The notes under the pieces are model-generated. The model was not told the DNA's origin. It saw only the letters and a program-made list of their open reading frames with translations, and did not search any database. Shown piece after piece: positions 21,715-34,278 of a stretch of DNA of 64,000 nt (positions are counted from its first letter, which is position 1; every line of letters begins with the position of its first letter). The translations under genes and the position numbers were made by a program. The stretch covers positions 22,045,807 to 22,109,806 of the forward strand of contig CM064429.1 in assembly GCA_032690845.1 (NCBI GenBank), written 5' to 3'. Source of the DNA: Eleusine coracana subsp. coracana (lineage: Eukaryota; Streptophyta; Magnoliopsida; Poales; Poaceae).

Positions 21715-24700
21715 TGTCAGACACTCGGCAATGTCCTTGTTTGTCGAGTGTCAATAAAAAAAACACTTGGCAAAACCTTCTTTGCCGTATGTATTATTTT
21801 TTACACTCAACAAAGATAAGGCTTTGCCGAGTGTTTTTGCTTGACATTCGGCAAAAGTTTCTTTTTTTTTCCTCTTCTATGCTCAAAACTCTTCGTACTC
21901 TCCATACACAACATGTGTTACTTCATGTTAAAATTTAGCATTTTTTTGTACTTATTTGCTATATTTAGATAATTAATTACATTTCTAGCAATTTTTTGAA
22001 TAAAGTAAAATTAGAACTACAAGTGACTCAAATAAACAAAATTGATGAGTATAAAAATTATATTTATGTTATTTAGCATAATTTAAAACCTTGCCCATGT
22101 AATAAAAAAAATTCAACATTTTGTTTAAGAAATATGACCACACTAACCTGTGTACGAATGATTTTTAATTTTTAAAACTCTCAAATAAAGTCTGATAATC
22201 ATGACATTGTAATGATGTGATGGTATTAAAAGTGGAAGTTACAATAAAAAGTAGAGAAGATTTTGCGCAAGTTGTCACATATGTCACTTACAAAAACAGA
22301 TAATTTACGAAGAATAACCTTATAGTTGAGAATGAGTCTTAAGATTTGAAGTCAAATTGAAAGTCAAATTTGAATTTTAATTCAAATTATTTTGTATAGG
22401 TCATAGATTACATAAATTATATCATTACAAAATTTGATTAATCTTGAAATTTTTTCATAATTTTTTAAGTATTCTAGAAAATTTATTCATCCAGTGTATT
22501 ATTTTAGCACTTGGCAAAGAACCTCTTTGCCGAGTGTATTATTTTTTACACTCAACAAACAAGGACTTTGCTGAGTGCCAAAGAAAACACTCAGCAAAGG
22601 ATCTTCTTTACCGAGTGTATTTTTTGGCACTTGGAAAAGCATTCTTTGCCGAGTATATTTGTTTTATTGAGTCTTTTTTTATACGACACTGTCACACCCG
22701 GTTTTAATATCAAAACCGAATGCTTCTATATACGTGCCTAGGATCAAGTTTTCATGTATACAGGAGAAAAGTGAAGTAACAGTAAATAACCAATGTCATT
22801 ATTATTATATCATACTGTTATTACATAGTCTAGATTACAGCAAAACATAAAAGAAAACAGCGGAAGGCTCCATAATGCCATAGGCAATCCACCAGGGGTC
22901 GCACGCCTAGTCGTAGTAGTCTTCATCCGCATAGTCCATCTCGCCAGCGTTGTCTGAGCAGCGGTAATATAGCAACAACACAGGAAAAACTAAAATGCGT
23001 GAGTACATAAAGTACTCAGCAAGTGGGGGAAAGTAATGACATGCAGGCTAAAACAAGAATAGGCTTGACATAGGTTTACTGCACTACGCATCCTATGACT
23101 CAATTATACAAGCATCCTATTTACTAGGTGAAAGTAGCCCAACAGGTTAACCACCTGTCCAACACTATCGGTTGCCCACCGATAGCAAAACTATGAGTTA
23201 CCCACCCATACCATAACACTATAGGTTACCCACCTGGAGCTATCACCCAAATCTGGTTACCCACCAGATCCAACCAACTTTCCATCTAATCGTGTGAGGA
23301 TCCAGGCCGCTCTTGACCGTGAGCATGGCTGCTATAACAGTTTTACACTCTGCAGAGGTTGCACAACTTTACCCACAGGTTGGTGATTCCATCACTATTC
23401 AGTGACTAAAGTCTCCCTGTTGCCAACACACTACCATAGGTGTGAGGCCAAGAGGTCACCACATGGTCTTTCAAAGCGCTCCCCAGCTTGCAAAACGTCC
23501 ATGCCAAGATTTCACCGCCACGGGATTAACCATCCCTACAGAAGCCCCCTCTGGCGCCGTGGCTAGAAGTAACCCTTCATCACCTGAGGCCGAAAGTAAC
23601 CTCTCATCCTCCTTCCTCGAACGCCCGCAAAACTGGGAAGACATCTAATACTAAACCACGCCTACCCATATCAGCCTTGTGCTTTGCACTGTTTTCCTGG
23701 GTGGCCGCTCCATGAATTTGGTTTTTATGACCACAAGCAGGTACTACCGCAAACAAAACAGTACATTACCCGTACCTGTGCATACCTGCACCATCCTCAA
23801 CATACTCCTGCTTGGGTCATCTAAATTACCCAAATGATAATTAGATTCAAGTGAATACTAGTCAAGTTTATTATTATTCATTTTTATACCCTAAAGAATT
23901 GCACTAGCAAGATGTACCCAAACTCAACTACCAAGCCCAACCAGGCGACCAGATAGGATTAATCAATAACTAGTCAACCCTAACATGGATTCAAATTTAG
24001 ACAAGCATGCATGAAAAGTAAACCAGTATCCTTAATAGGTGCAATATGGTCAAGGACACTTGCCTTGTTCTCCCGCTGGCTGCTGCTCAAAATCAAGATC
24101 CTAGAAATTCTAGTGCTGCTCCTCATCTAATATCAATAAGTGAGGGAAAAGTAAAACACAAACAAATAAGAAACAGTACACCAAACATTTCCTAATAACT
24201 ATAAAAATAGTATATAAGATAGTACGCGTTCCTACGATTCCGTTAGCGTAAAAATCACCTAAATCGAAGTTACGATTAAAAAGTTATGCTAGTTTGGAAT
24301 TCTAGGGGCTAAAAAGTGAAAACAGGAATATTTAGGGACCAATTTGTAATTTTATAAAACTATAGGGATTAAGGTGTAAAATATTGGGACTAAAAGTAAT
24401 TACTAAAAAGTATGGGGTTGTTTTGCAAAATTTTAGGACCTAAACATAATTTTTGTTAAGTGTAGGGGCCTAAGTGTAAAAAGATAGGGTTAAAAAAATA
24501 ATTAAATATAAGCTCAGGGGTGTTTTCCATAAAATTCCACAGACAAAATAATATTTCTGAAAAGTTTAGGGGCTAACATATAAATTAACTAAAGCTTCTG
24601 CAGAAAAAATTAGGTAAAATCTAATTAGGACAAAACAGAAGGGCTTATTCGCAAAATTAACATTATCCTGAAAATAATGGATTTAAAATAAATCCTAAAA

Positions 24701-25925
24701 GGTGTGGACTAGGTCCACGAGTTCCATGGACTAGGGGTTGACCAAGGTTCATAGGTCCATGGTGGACCAGGAACTTACCCCTTCGGGGTGTTCTAATCTA
24801 GGACGTTGTTTTATAGATGGACGGCTGAGGGGGGTCTAGGTAGGGCTGCCGGCCGAGGAAAAGCTCGAAGGAGCTCAACGACGGAGAGGGGGCGGGTTTC
24901 GGTCGCTAGTGACATCGGGGGCCGGCTCTAGGGGTCGGGGAACGGGGGTGAGCGAGGGGGAAGAAGCGGCGGGGTATGGCGATGCCCGGGGTCACCTTTA
25001 TAGGGCCGGGGAGGGGGAAGGCGAGCGGGGCGAACTTGTGGCCATTAATGGCCGGCGGTGGCACCATTGATGGCCAGTACAACGCGGGAGTGCGCTATTA
25101 AGGCCGAGAGTAGGGGAGCAGAGGAGGCGTGTCCGTTCGGGAGCTCTGAGCGTCGGTTTGGGAGTTGGGGAGGCGGGGATGCGGGCGGACGGCGGTTTTC
25201 GGCATCGATGGGAGAGGGAGAGGCGGGAGGTTGGGGATCGACGACGGTTTCCTGTCGGTCGGTATCGGAGAGAGAGAAGGGCTAGAGGAAGAAGATGATG
25301 GGTGGGGCCGGGCTATCAGCGAGCGCGGGCGGGGCTGAGCTGCGTGCGTGAGTAGGCCGCGGGGCAGGAGGCTGGGCCGGGGTGCTGGGCTGTGCGGGCA
25401 TGCGCTGGGTCGAGGCGGGGCTGCAGGCCGAAAAAGAGAAGGAAGAGGGGGAAGGCTGCGGGGGAGGGGAGGGGGAGGAAGGTGGGCCGCCAGGAGAGAG
25501 TTGGCCCAAGGCTGAAACAGAGAGAAAAGGGGGAGAGAAGGTGGGCCTCGGGAAGAGAGTTGGCCCAAGAGCCAGGTAAGTTTCTTTCCCCTTTTCTTTT
25601 CAAATTCTTTTCTATTTTCTGTTTTAATTTTTTTAAATTAACTCCAAAACATTTTTAATCGAATTTTTAAAACAAATTTGCACCCAAATGAAACACCTAC
25701 TGCAAATCTACTCCAGCATCAATGCAACAATTCATAAAAATAATTTAATTACTTAAATTAAGAAAATAACCTTTGTAGCTAAAGACAAATATATTAACTC
25801 TTTACTAAAAATTAGGAAAATTAGGGTGTTACAGACACTCGACAAATGGGCACTTGGAAAACACTCGAAAAAAAGAGGACACTCGGCAAACGGGCACTTG
25901 GCAAACATTGATTTTCCGATAGGGC
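21715..25925 (+). mobile_element. Non-autonomous CACTA-like element, left-truncated and interrupted
   Basis: Many copies, in both orientations, of TTTGCCGAGTG/CACTCGGCAAA at 21715-21850, 22505-22660 and 25838-25910, typical of CACTA subterminal repeats in grasses. The AT-rich interior (AATTAGAACTACAAGTG, ATAGTTGAGAATGAG) matches the copy at 60848. The right end TTTTCCGATAGGG resembles the reverse of the other copy's CACTATAGGAAAA start. No transposase is present. The left end is not recognisable. A 3.1-kb solo LTR interrupts it at 22690. Confidence 0.7.
22690..25833 (-). mobile_element. Solo LTR, 3144 bp, Tekay-like Ty3/gypsy
   Basis: Starts TGTCACACCC and ends GGGTGTTACA, an inverted-ended TG..CA unit, flanked by a perfect GACAC duplication (22685-22689 and 25834-25838). 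A minus-strand TATAAA (CCCTATAAAGGTGACC, near 25000) suggests minus orientation. The length, the TGTAACACC-type end and the GC-rich promoter half fit Tekay-clade LTRs. The long Pro/Arg/Gly-rich frames at 25.1-25.6 kb come from GC-rich composition. No internal region, so one LTR remains after recombination. Confidence 0.85.
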
Positions 25926-28158
25926 TTGTTAGACTTGAGACTGCCACCTTCTCTATACAAAAATTGTAGTTCCAGAATGAAGCCAAATAAAACTTACAAT
26001 CATTTGGTATTTTTTATTATTGAATGTCTCCATTTTTTTGTTGATTTCTTGCAATTTGATTGCTTAAGCCTAGCTACTTCCCGGAGATTGTCTCAGTCAA
26101 TTCTGCTCATAATTACTACTCAAATTATGTAGTTATGTTTGTTGGTCAAGTACCTGGATATAATATTATATATCCAGTTCAAATTCTTTGAGCAGGAAAT
26201 CTCTGAAAATACGAAGTCCATATGGGCGAAGAAATTTCTTGTTTGGACATTGAAACTTCGAGCGTTGATTCTACGTGGAAAATATCAGCCATAACAATGG
26301 AAGTCAATGCTAACACAAAATTTGAAGCTTGTTGAGTACATGACATGCCACACTTAGTTTTTTTTTAGTTTCAAGAATCATATACTCCACTCGGGTGTAT
26401 TATGTGTCCCCAGATGTGCATTCTATTTTTCAGAATTAAGAAACGTCACATCTGAACATCTAAAGAGTAACTTTTTGTTAACATGTGATAAGTGAACCGT
26501 CATGGAAATCCGTGACGGATTTCTAAACCGTCATAAGTGAACCGTCATGGAATAAATAGTTTCTTCTAGTCACAATATAACAAACGGATAGATAAAACTA
26601 ACCAAAGAAATATATTGTACTAGAAATTTTTTCCCTGTCGACATTCTAACAAAGTACCCATATCTGCACAAAAGAAAAGCAGCATAATACTTTTAGTCGC
26701 CGGGAAATAGAGGTATCTTTGTTGAGACTAACGGATCAGTGATCAATGGTCATCACTTTGCCTTCAACCTCTGGCCTCTTTCTTTCTTCTCTCTCACACA
26801 CAACACTTGAACCTCGCTCCCCCTCCCCCCTCCATGCGGCAGGGCTAACTTCGCTATCAAGTTCGCCCACTGCACTGACTAGTCGTCATCTAGCTTTGCC
26901 CCACCCCAGACTGACAAAATCATCAACTCCCACTACCTCCACTGTCTCTCCTACCATCAGCACCGCTTGCCACCCCGTTAATAGAAATCTCGTCGGAGAA
27001 GCCCCTATTCTTAGATGCCGGTGAGATTTGAATGTTGACTGTCTGATTGAAACCATGAAAATTTGTAATATTTTTGACGACTGACCTTGCAATGCAACAT
27101 CAGCCTTTTATTTATTTTGCAATATGCACAACTAATATAGTACGATGCTACAAATCGATTCATACGTATCACCTCACAAAACAAGGTATGCAAAGATTTG
27201 CTCGTTTGTTATTTAATTCTGTCGACTTTCTCAAGATAATAATTATATGGCTTTTGACTGGAACATGACCAGTGAACGCAGCCGACCATGCGACCCTAAA
27301 AGCGTTCTCCGGAGAAACCTGCTGATAATATTGATTCCGAGGGGGCAACTTTGGCTAATGTGATTGCAACTGATTTGGACTGGTTCAGATTTTATATTAA
27401 GTGTCAACCGTCGCGGAGAAAAGTAGGAGAGGCGGCTCCCCTGTCAACGTCCGCATAAGTATATGCACCCTGAGCCATCGGGGAACCTTCGATTCGGCGA
27501 TGCTCTCTTGTCTGTGATTGATGAGATCTTGCGCTATCTTTTAAGGTAAATATGTTCACATATCTACATGACTAGGCAAAACCAGTAGCTACTTGAGGGA
27601 GCGTGCATATGATCAGTCGTTTTTGAAAGCATGCGTTTCAACAAACACCAGCCAGTATATCTGAAATTTTCACTCTGGTCAAGTGCAAAAAGTCGTGCTA
27701 CAGAAAGATTGTTCTATGCATAGGTTCGATACGGTGAGTTAAGAGAATTATCCTGTGTTTGTTAAGGATGTGTTTTGGTTTAATGTATGAGATAATGAGA
27801 CAGATGAGAGGGGTCGCGAGGGTAAAGTAACATGTTTGTTTCGGAGCACGAGCAGAATGGGTGACGCCACAACCGGACCACTCCGTCCCTGTAGGTTCTC
27901 GAGCGTTAGTAAGCTGTACATACTGCTCATGGGTAGGGATGTCGACGAGTACCCATTAGATAGTCATCGAATAACATCTTAGTACATTTTGCATAGTCGA
28001 TTTGTGAAGGTACGAATATTCTTTTATTCATTTGAGAGAGCTTTTGGTTCGACCCGGCCGTAACCCACAAAATGGAGAACGTGTGCATTCCTAATGACGG
28101 GCAAACTGCAGCATCATGAAACCTCAATATCCCTACCAATATCCAACCAACCAGATTA
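25926..28158. other. Intergenic, no gene supported; two hairpins
   Basis: AT-rich to mixed sequence with no recognisable protein. Two hairpins stand out: CTGGATATA..TATATCCAG at 26154-26177, and GAAATCCGTGACGGATTTC at 26504-26523 inside three AACCGTCAT repeats (26494-26548), perhaps a small element. A Ser/Thr/Pro-rich frame at 26746-27024 has no familiar motif and is not called. Confidence 0.5.
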
Positions 28159-28510
28159 GTGAAATGGGTTAAAAGAAGGCTGTTAGTTCCTTTCTATATG
28201 GAGATTCTAATTACCATGTGTTGGTCAATTTGGAAGGGTAGAAATGGATGGATCTTTGATAATAAAGATCCCACAGTGCCAAATGTTAGTGACTATTTCT
28301 TCAGAGCGCTTCAGATGGTTTTCCATCGAGCAAAAGACAGACAGCAGCAGTTTCAACAGTAGATCCAACAGCATCAGTAGTTCTGTTTTTGTTTTTTCAG
28401 TCTTGGTTTTCTCTTCTTTCTTTTGTAGTTGTAAACTCTTGTTCTCTTTGTCTTTTATCAATAAAGTACTGTAGGGGATGAGCCCTCCAGTTTTCCTTCA
28501 AAAAAAAAAA
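28159..28510 (+). pseudogene. 5'-truncated LINE (L1-type) tail with poly(A)
   Basis: A short frame at 28159-28362 with the sense of the LINE ORF2 C-terminus (MEILITMCWSIWKGRNGWIF, then DYFFRALQMVFHRAKDR), the segment that follows the RT zinc-knuckle region in plant L1 elements. A T-rich 3' UTR, AATAAA near 28460 and an 11-A tail at 28500-28510 follow. The upstream ORF2 is missing, as in typical truncated insertions. Flanking duplications were not found. Confidence 0.75.
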
Positions 28511-29249
28511 GTGGTGGCACGTGGCAAAGCTGCGACGGTGTGCATAAAGCGGCGACAAGCACAAGCCATAGCGCGCAGGGCGGGGCTTCGTCCATCCATA
28601 AAAAAAAATCTAAGACTGTCCCATATACCATTCATCCATTGTACAAAACAAAAAGTGGCCTGTTATATCGACCCAATCAAACATATAGATAATATGACAA
28701 CCTCGTCCCAAAAAATAGTGATGACCTCCTCACATCCAAGTTTCACCTCAAACCAAATGCAGTCCAAATCCAATACGTAGTGGTGCTATCTGGCTACTAA
28801 TATTGCTGGCAGCACTATGGAGGATGCACACAAATTGCAACAAAAATTTAGATTCATAGAACAAGCCGTCATCTATCTTCATGAAACCTTTGAGATCCAT
28901 ATCTAACTTGTAACTGTACAAACTTACAGGTTTGAATAAAGTTATACAATCGCAACTAATCAAATTTTATATTCTCTTCTTTTAATTATATTTGACAGCA
29001 TAAAATTTTATTGTGTATCAAAATAGATGATGCTAGATGGTTTGATTCACTATTCATCTATATTTTTTATTTAAAACAATTATGCTCTATTGTAGATGTG
29101 CTACTGCCATTGCAAATTGGTAGCTTGGTAGCATACTAGGAGGCGATCGAGGTACACAGGAAACGCTATCAAGATATGTGTAGATTTCCTCAGTAGGTCT
29201 TTGTGTACAGACCAGACAAACTCTCTCGCTGAAATCTGTGCACCCATAT
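28511..29249. other. Intergenic, no gene supported
   Basis: AT-rich sequence between the LINE tail and the hAT-like element. Only short frames without motifs are seen. The last eight bases (29242-29249, ACCCATAT) are the left target-site duplication of the hAT-like element. Confidence 0.5.
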
Positions 29250-30766
29250 CATGGGCGGAGCTAGAGGGTGGACAGGGTGGGCCTCGGCCCATCCTAAGAT
29301 TTGGCCGAGTGAACGAAGCCTCACAGCCTGCGAGCACAAAGCAAACGACCGAGAGCAAGGATTAGGGGCCGATTGGCTTCCGGCGAGTGAGATGCGGGCA
29401 GTGGCGTGATGCGGCGCGGCTGCTGCTCTGATTCCTCTTTGCGTCCGCACCCATGCCGCTGTAGTAGAAAGCCTCGAGCGGTCAAGCCCTCGAGGTGTTT
29501 AATCCACTCACTATTCCTTTTGATTTGTTAATCCACCTTGATTGCTCTCTTACATGGCTACATTGATAGGTGTAGAGTGCCCGATCTTTCGGCGAGTGGA
29601 GATAACTTCGATTTGGTGGATGTTGATCCTCACGATCCGACTACGACGAGCAAGCCGAAGCGCCAATGCAATCGCTGAACCAACTTCCGGAGGATATTAA
29701 CCTTACGGTAAACAAGATCAACCTGATCACGAGGATCAATTCTTACGCGCAATCGAAGAACGAGCAAGAATTAGAGGCGAGCAATCTGATGTATTGCACA
29801 AAGGTGGAGTTCTGAATTCACGTCGAGAGACGGATGTATAGCTAAGCTAAACTTAAAACAAAACTCAAAGATTACAAGGGGCGCAGCCCTTGACTATATA
29901 GGGGGAGGACGAGGCATTTAGGGCCGGCTGAAGTGGAGAGGCGCGCGGTGGAGAGGGAGTCGTGCGACTTGGGCCACGTGGGCCTTCGGGCGACATCATC
30001 CTGGGCCGTCGTTCCTTAGCATCAAAACCGTCTTCAATTCCTGGGCTCGAGCTCTAGTGATTGGGCCCTTGTACGTCGTCGTCTCGTTAGAAGATGGATC
30101 CGTAACTCGAGGAGGCGCGACGACGAGAGGTGGAGGCGTGACAGCTTGGTTTGGCGCGCCATCTTCCGTCGTCATTATTCGTATGTCGTTGATGTCCTCA
30201 TCATACATTGCAACAGAAAACCACGGTGTCTTGTGTACATGAATTTAAGATAAAGAAAATAGGACTAGAAATACGTCATCGAGTTCTATACTTCTATGTG
30301 ATATCACAAATATCATTGGCTTGTGTACATGAAACCTAGAAACAGTATAAAAATGACTTCTCATTTTTCTTTTACATAACTTGTTGAAAGACCATTTTTA
30401 CCAATGAGTTTTTCTCAAGAATAAATTAAAAAATAGGATGAGAAGGACAATCTTTTGGATAATTAATTGTTTGCTCATATTTTTTAAATAAAGAAACTTG
30501 ATATAATTTAGAATTTTCTGGTCATTGAAGGCATAGTTATAGCTATGCTTGATACGACACTAGTACTAGTACAAAACCGAAGGCCCAAAATTCACCGCTG
30601 ATGGTGTAACTTCCTGTTCACCTTAAATTATACTCATGTAATATTATTTTGATACAAATTTATTAAGTTGACATTTTAAATTAAACTTACAATGTAGATT
30701 TATTATTTTATTTTATTTTTTTCTTGCTTCGGCCCACAATGAGTTTGAATCCTACCTCCGCCACTG
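29250..30766. mobile_element. Non-autonomous hAT-like element holding a solo LTR
   Basis: Left end CATGGGCGGAGCTAGAG and right end (reverse complement) CAGTGGCGGAGGTAGGA form imperfect terminal inverted repeats. Both flanks are ACCCATAT, a perfect 8-bp duplication, the hAT signature length. Without the inserted LTR and its duplication the element is about 0.87 kb and encodes no transposase. The solo LTR at 29564-30203 inserted later. Confidence 0.85.
29564..30203 (-). mobile_element. Solo LTR of the CRM-like gypsy family, 640 bp
   Basis: A full-length minus-orientation LTR of the 4448-16469 family, flanked by a perfect TACAT duplication (29559-29563 and 30204-30208). Because gag-pol reaches into the LTR, it keeps the 3' end of that frame (minus strand, about 29996-30203, ending NDGPG) without any other coding region. 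It arose by LTR-LTR recombination, as is usual for solo LTRs. Confidence 0.93.
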
Positions 30767-32148
30767 ACCCATATTCAACAACCAAAAGTTGGCATTGCTG
30801 TTGGCTCCAATCTAAACGACTCCAACAAATATATTTATAGAAACATTTCAGAAAATTATTAATATGCAAGTTTGTGAAGATTATGCGTCGTTCATACACC
30901 AAATTTGCTGCGCTAATCTGGTATGAAGTAAAAACGAATGTTTCTTAAATAGTGATGAAAATAAAAAAACCACTATATATACATCATCCTTTTGTTGCTT
31001 GCAATTAGTTGTTTAAAAAATGTGAATTATTCTAATTCCATATTTTACTAGGAGGCATATTTCATATATTATCAACTAGCTAACCTACCCGCGCATTTGC
31101 GTGGCTAGTCTTTATAGCTTGTTATAAAAATTAATAAATATAATATCTCTTATTTATAATATACCTTATATCAGTCAAATTATTAAATCATAATAGTAAA
31201 TATTTTCTTTTCTCTTAATAATATGAAAAATGTGCGAATTTATATTTATTCATTTTATTTGAACTTATATACGGGTATTTTGGATACTTTTTTATAATGA
31301 TAATATAGGGAATATCTCTTTGAAAATTCAGCATCAAAGCTTCGTTCTATCACTCAGTTAGAACCAATGTATCGTATCTACCCCTCACAAACATCATAAG
31401 CTCATGTGCCATTTCTATTAAAAAGGATATATCAAACTCTGCCTTTTGAAATATTCAACATGAATCATGATAGCTCTTTAGCACATATGTCTAAATCTGC
31501 TTCGGCATGAGCACCTGTAATACACTTTGTTGCACTTGTCACACTAACTTCTAATGCTGTGTGGATTACATAACAGTGTGCAACAACATGGATGTCAGTG
31601 GTAGACTGATCCAAGACAATAAAAAAGATGTTTGTGTGGATAACACAACCACCATGATGCATGACGATGCAATGACAATGGAGTAGTCCCTCGTCCGCTA
31701 CAACCATAACAATATATGGATAATCAATCCAGCATTATATATACTTACTAAAATGATATATGCTTACTAAAATAATATACACTTACAATATATGGATGAC
31801 CAATCTTGGAACAAATCAAATAGATTGTTTTTCATCGTGGCTCCTAAATGATATACACTTACTAAAATTCAATAGATAGAATTATGTATAGAACCCGTCA
31901 TGAGCACCTCAAGTCCACAATACGGTGCATTTTGTATCTCCTTGATTACCATGATGTCTTCACATGACTCTCGTCCCACTGCTTGATCTCCTGCAGCCAA
32001 CATATTGGCTCCTTCAGCAGCTTGTATGTATAATATGACAATGCCTTAATGGACCCTGTTTCTGCTGTCTCTACTCTCTTTAATCACCCCATCTGTAAAA
32101 ACATTTAAAGATGTGCCCAAGCATCATAACGTTTTGGGAATGTGTAAA

Positions 32149-32440
32149 ATGGCTCTAGTACATGTTGACAACATAGACGGTGTCCTGGAAAACTCATGTA
32201 GAGGGTCGACATGTTGTAGGCTGCATGACAATCTAGACTCTAACCGCACAACAGAGATGATGCGCCCGAGGCGATTATTAGAGATACACCAATGTGGCTC
32301 TAGTACATGTTGGCAACATAGATGGCATTCTGGAAGACTCACGTAGAGGCTCGACATGTAGTAGGCTGCATGACAATCTCTTACTTCTCAGCAGTGAGCC
32401 AGTGATGATCCGCCGGAGGCAATTAGCGATATGCCGATGT
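32149..32440. repeat. 145-bp direct repeat, two copies
   Basis: GGCTCTAGTACATGTTG occurs at 32151 and again at 32296, each followed by CAACATAGA, GACTCACGTAGAGG-like and GTAGGCTGCATGACAATCT text, at a 145-bp period with several substitutions. Confidence 0.85.
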
Positions 32441-32832
32441 TGAAGGTAGCTGGCAAACGGACACCTAAAGGTGGTGCGTGTCATGAGAATTGTGCCCCTG
32501 CAGTCTTGATTAAGTTTAGCGACGTTGTTAACCTATTCAGGCTGCAACAGGTCGTGGATGGTGGTGGTGCGTGACTCATCTAATTTGGCAAGCTGCCGAA
32601 CTCTGGTGGTAGGGGATGGGCAGCTGGACAACATGGATGAAAGAGCTCTAATTTGTTCCATCACATGGATTTCTGCAACACGGTATGAGCTGATGTACAA
32701 CGGCCGAGCTAACAACCAATTTCTGGTAGCACGTGGTTACCTAAACTGAACATTTGAATTGTTTGAAAAGAACGGCTCGATCTACCTGGGGACAATTCCA
32801 TCACCTCATTGACAATCTAAGCCCTTGAAAAT

Positions 32833-33253
32833 CTTGCTTGTTTGTTTGTCGATCTCCTCTTATGTTCATCAATGTGAGCCTAGTTGCGGCCAGCGTCATC
32901 CAATCTATCTATTAGATCGGAGAGAGGGAAGGAGGGAGAGAGATTCAGGGAAGAACTCCTAGAATCTGCATCCTGCTCGTTTCATCTCTTGCTTGTTGTT
33001 GGTCGATCTCCCCTTGTGTGCATCAACGTGAGCCCATTTTGATCTCTTGCTTGTTGTTGGTCGATCTCCTCTTGTGTGCATTAATTTGATCCTGATTGTG
33101 GCCAGCGTCCCATCTATGCATTAGATCGAAGAGGGAAATATAGATGGAGGAAGAGCTCCATCTCCTGGAATCTGCTTCCTTCTCGTTTCATCTCTTACTT
33201 GTTATAGGTCGATCTCCCCTTGTGTGCATCAACGTGAGCCCGTTTGCGGCCAG
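32833..33253. repeat. Degenerate tandem repeats, about 210-bp and 60-bp periods
   Basis: Four copies of a CTTGCTTGTTGTTGGTCGAT-type segment followed by CTCCYCTTGTGTGCATCAA (near 32835, 32988, 33047 and 33196). A longer unit with GGCCAGCGTC, TTAGATCG and TCTCGTTTCATCTC occurs twice (about 32889 and 33099). Confidence 0.75.
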
Positions 33254-33389
33254 ATGTGTTTGCTTGATCGGGAGTGCTTTCATGGCATATGTTTCTTTTT
33301 CACGTGGCTAGGAAAAAGTTTCTGCATGTTGCCAAAATATCTGGTAGGTGTGGTAAACAGATGAAGAATATTTTAACACTACCACAAAT

Positions 33390-33640
33390 AGAGCCTGTAG
33401 CGGCGGCAGGCAAAACGGCGTAGCGACGCGAGCCAACATCGGCCGCCGCTACAGAGCCCATGGGCACTGCCCCCAACCACTCCACCGCTACAGAGATCCA
33501 CTATAGTGGCGGTTGACATTGTCAATCGCCCTTATAAATGGCCTAGGTTTATAGCGGTGGTTGACAATGCCAACCACCGCTATTAAGGGCATAATAGCGA
33601 CGGTTGACAATGCCAACCGCCGCTATAAAGTGCCCAGGCT
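33390..33640. repeat. CACTA left subterminal repeats
   Basis: Repeated TAGCGGCGGTTGACAATG-like units, each followed by its inverse (CCAACCGCCGCTAT), for example at 33512, 33551 and 33595, plus a GTAGCGGCGG/CCGCCGCTACAG pair near 33391-33455. Such arrays bind the element's own regulatory protein in known CACTA systems. They mirror the array at 44230-44490. Confidence 0.85.
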
Positions 33641-34278
33641 ATAAAAGCCGCGTTCGAACATCTTTGACCCTCAATCGAACAGTGGCGGCCCAAAAATTTG
33701 GGCAAATCATGAAAATCAAGGGGGGGGAAGGTTTTGAGTTTTTTTTTTTTTGCAGAAATTTGCTCTCTGAGGTAAGAGGAACTCATCCCGTAGGTTTTTT
33801 TGCTCTGATTTTGAAATCAAGTTGAATTTTGGGTTTTAAGTTTGTTAGGTTTTCATCAAATTTTAGCTAAATTTGTTTGATTTGGATGGTTCTATTATGT
33901 TGTAGTTAAAGTTTATGGAGGCATACATCATCTCTTTTCATCACTACACAAAAAAATTATTATATCTAGGTTGTTTTATGTCAATGGGAATCTAGATCTA
34001 GTTTGGTTTATAGAAGAGAGAGAATCTAGTATTAGGGCAAGAGGGATGTTAATTTTTTTATTATTTCTATATAAAAGTTAAATAATATATAAAATAATTT
34101 GATGTTTGTTTTATTTTACCTTGCATAATATTTCTCACTTCATGTAATATTCAATATATATATATATATATATATATATAGTATATATATATATATAGTG
34201 AATGTTTAAATTTTTTATCACATATAATTAATTAATGAATTTTAATAATTTTTGGGTTTCCGTTCAAGTTCGTTCGCG
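33641..34278. other. CACTA 5' noncoding region, TA microsatellite
   Basis: Between the subterminal repeats and the first coding remains. It has a G8 and T12 run ending in TTTTTTTTGCAG with a downstream GAGGTAAGAG (33735-33780), which looks like an acceptor, short exon and donor, and a (TA)n microsatellite at about 34155-34197. Confidence 0.5.

Larger units (their letters stand above)
30775..33376. other. Intergenic with local tandem duplications, no gene supported
   Basis: AT-rich at 30.8-31.9 kb, then mixed. It holds two local direct repeats listed separately. Short frames at 31465-31707 and 32113-32484 lack motifs and overlap each other on both strands. Something gene-derived may have been here (repeat units contain GC-rich, codon-like text), but nothing can be named. 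Confidence 0.45.

Noticed and set aside
25058..25658. Pro/Arg/Gly-rich frames on both strands
   Set aside because: GC-rich promoter half of the solo LTR; stop-poor by composition.
31060..31120. CTAACCTACCCGCGCATTTG-type text considered as a Helitron or MITE end
   Set aside because: No matching second end, hairpin plus CTRR end, or duplication found.
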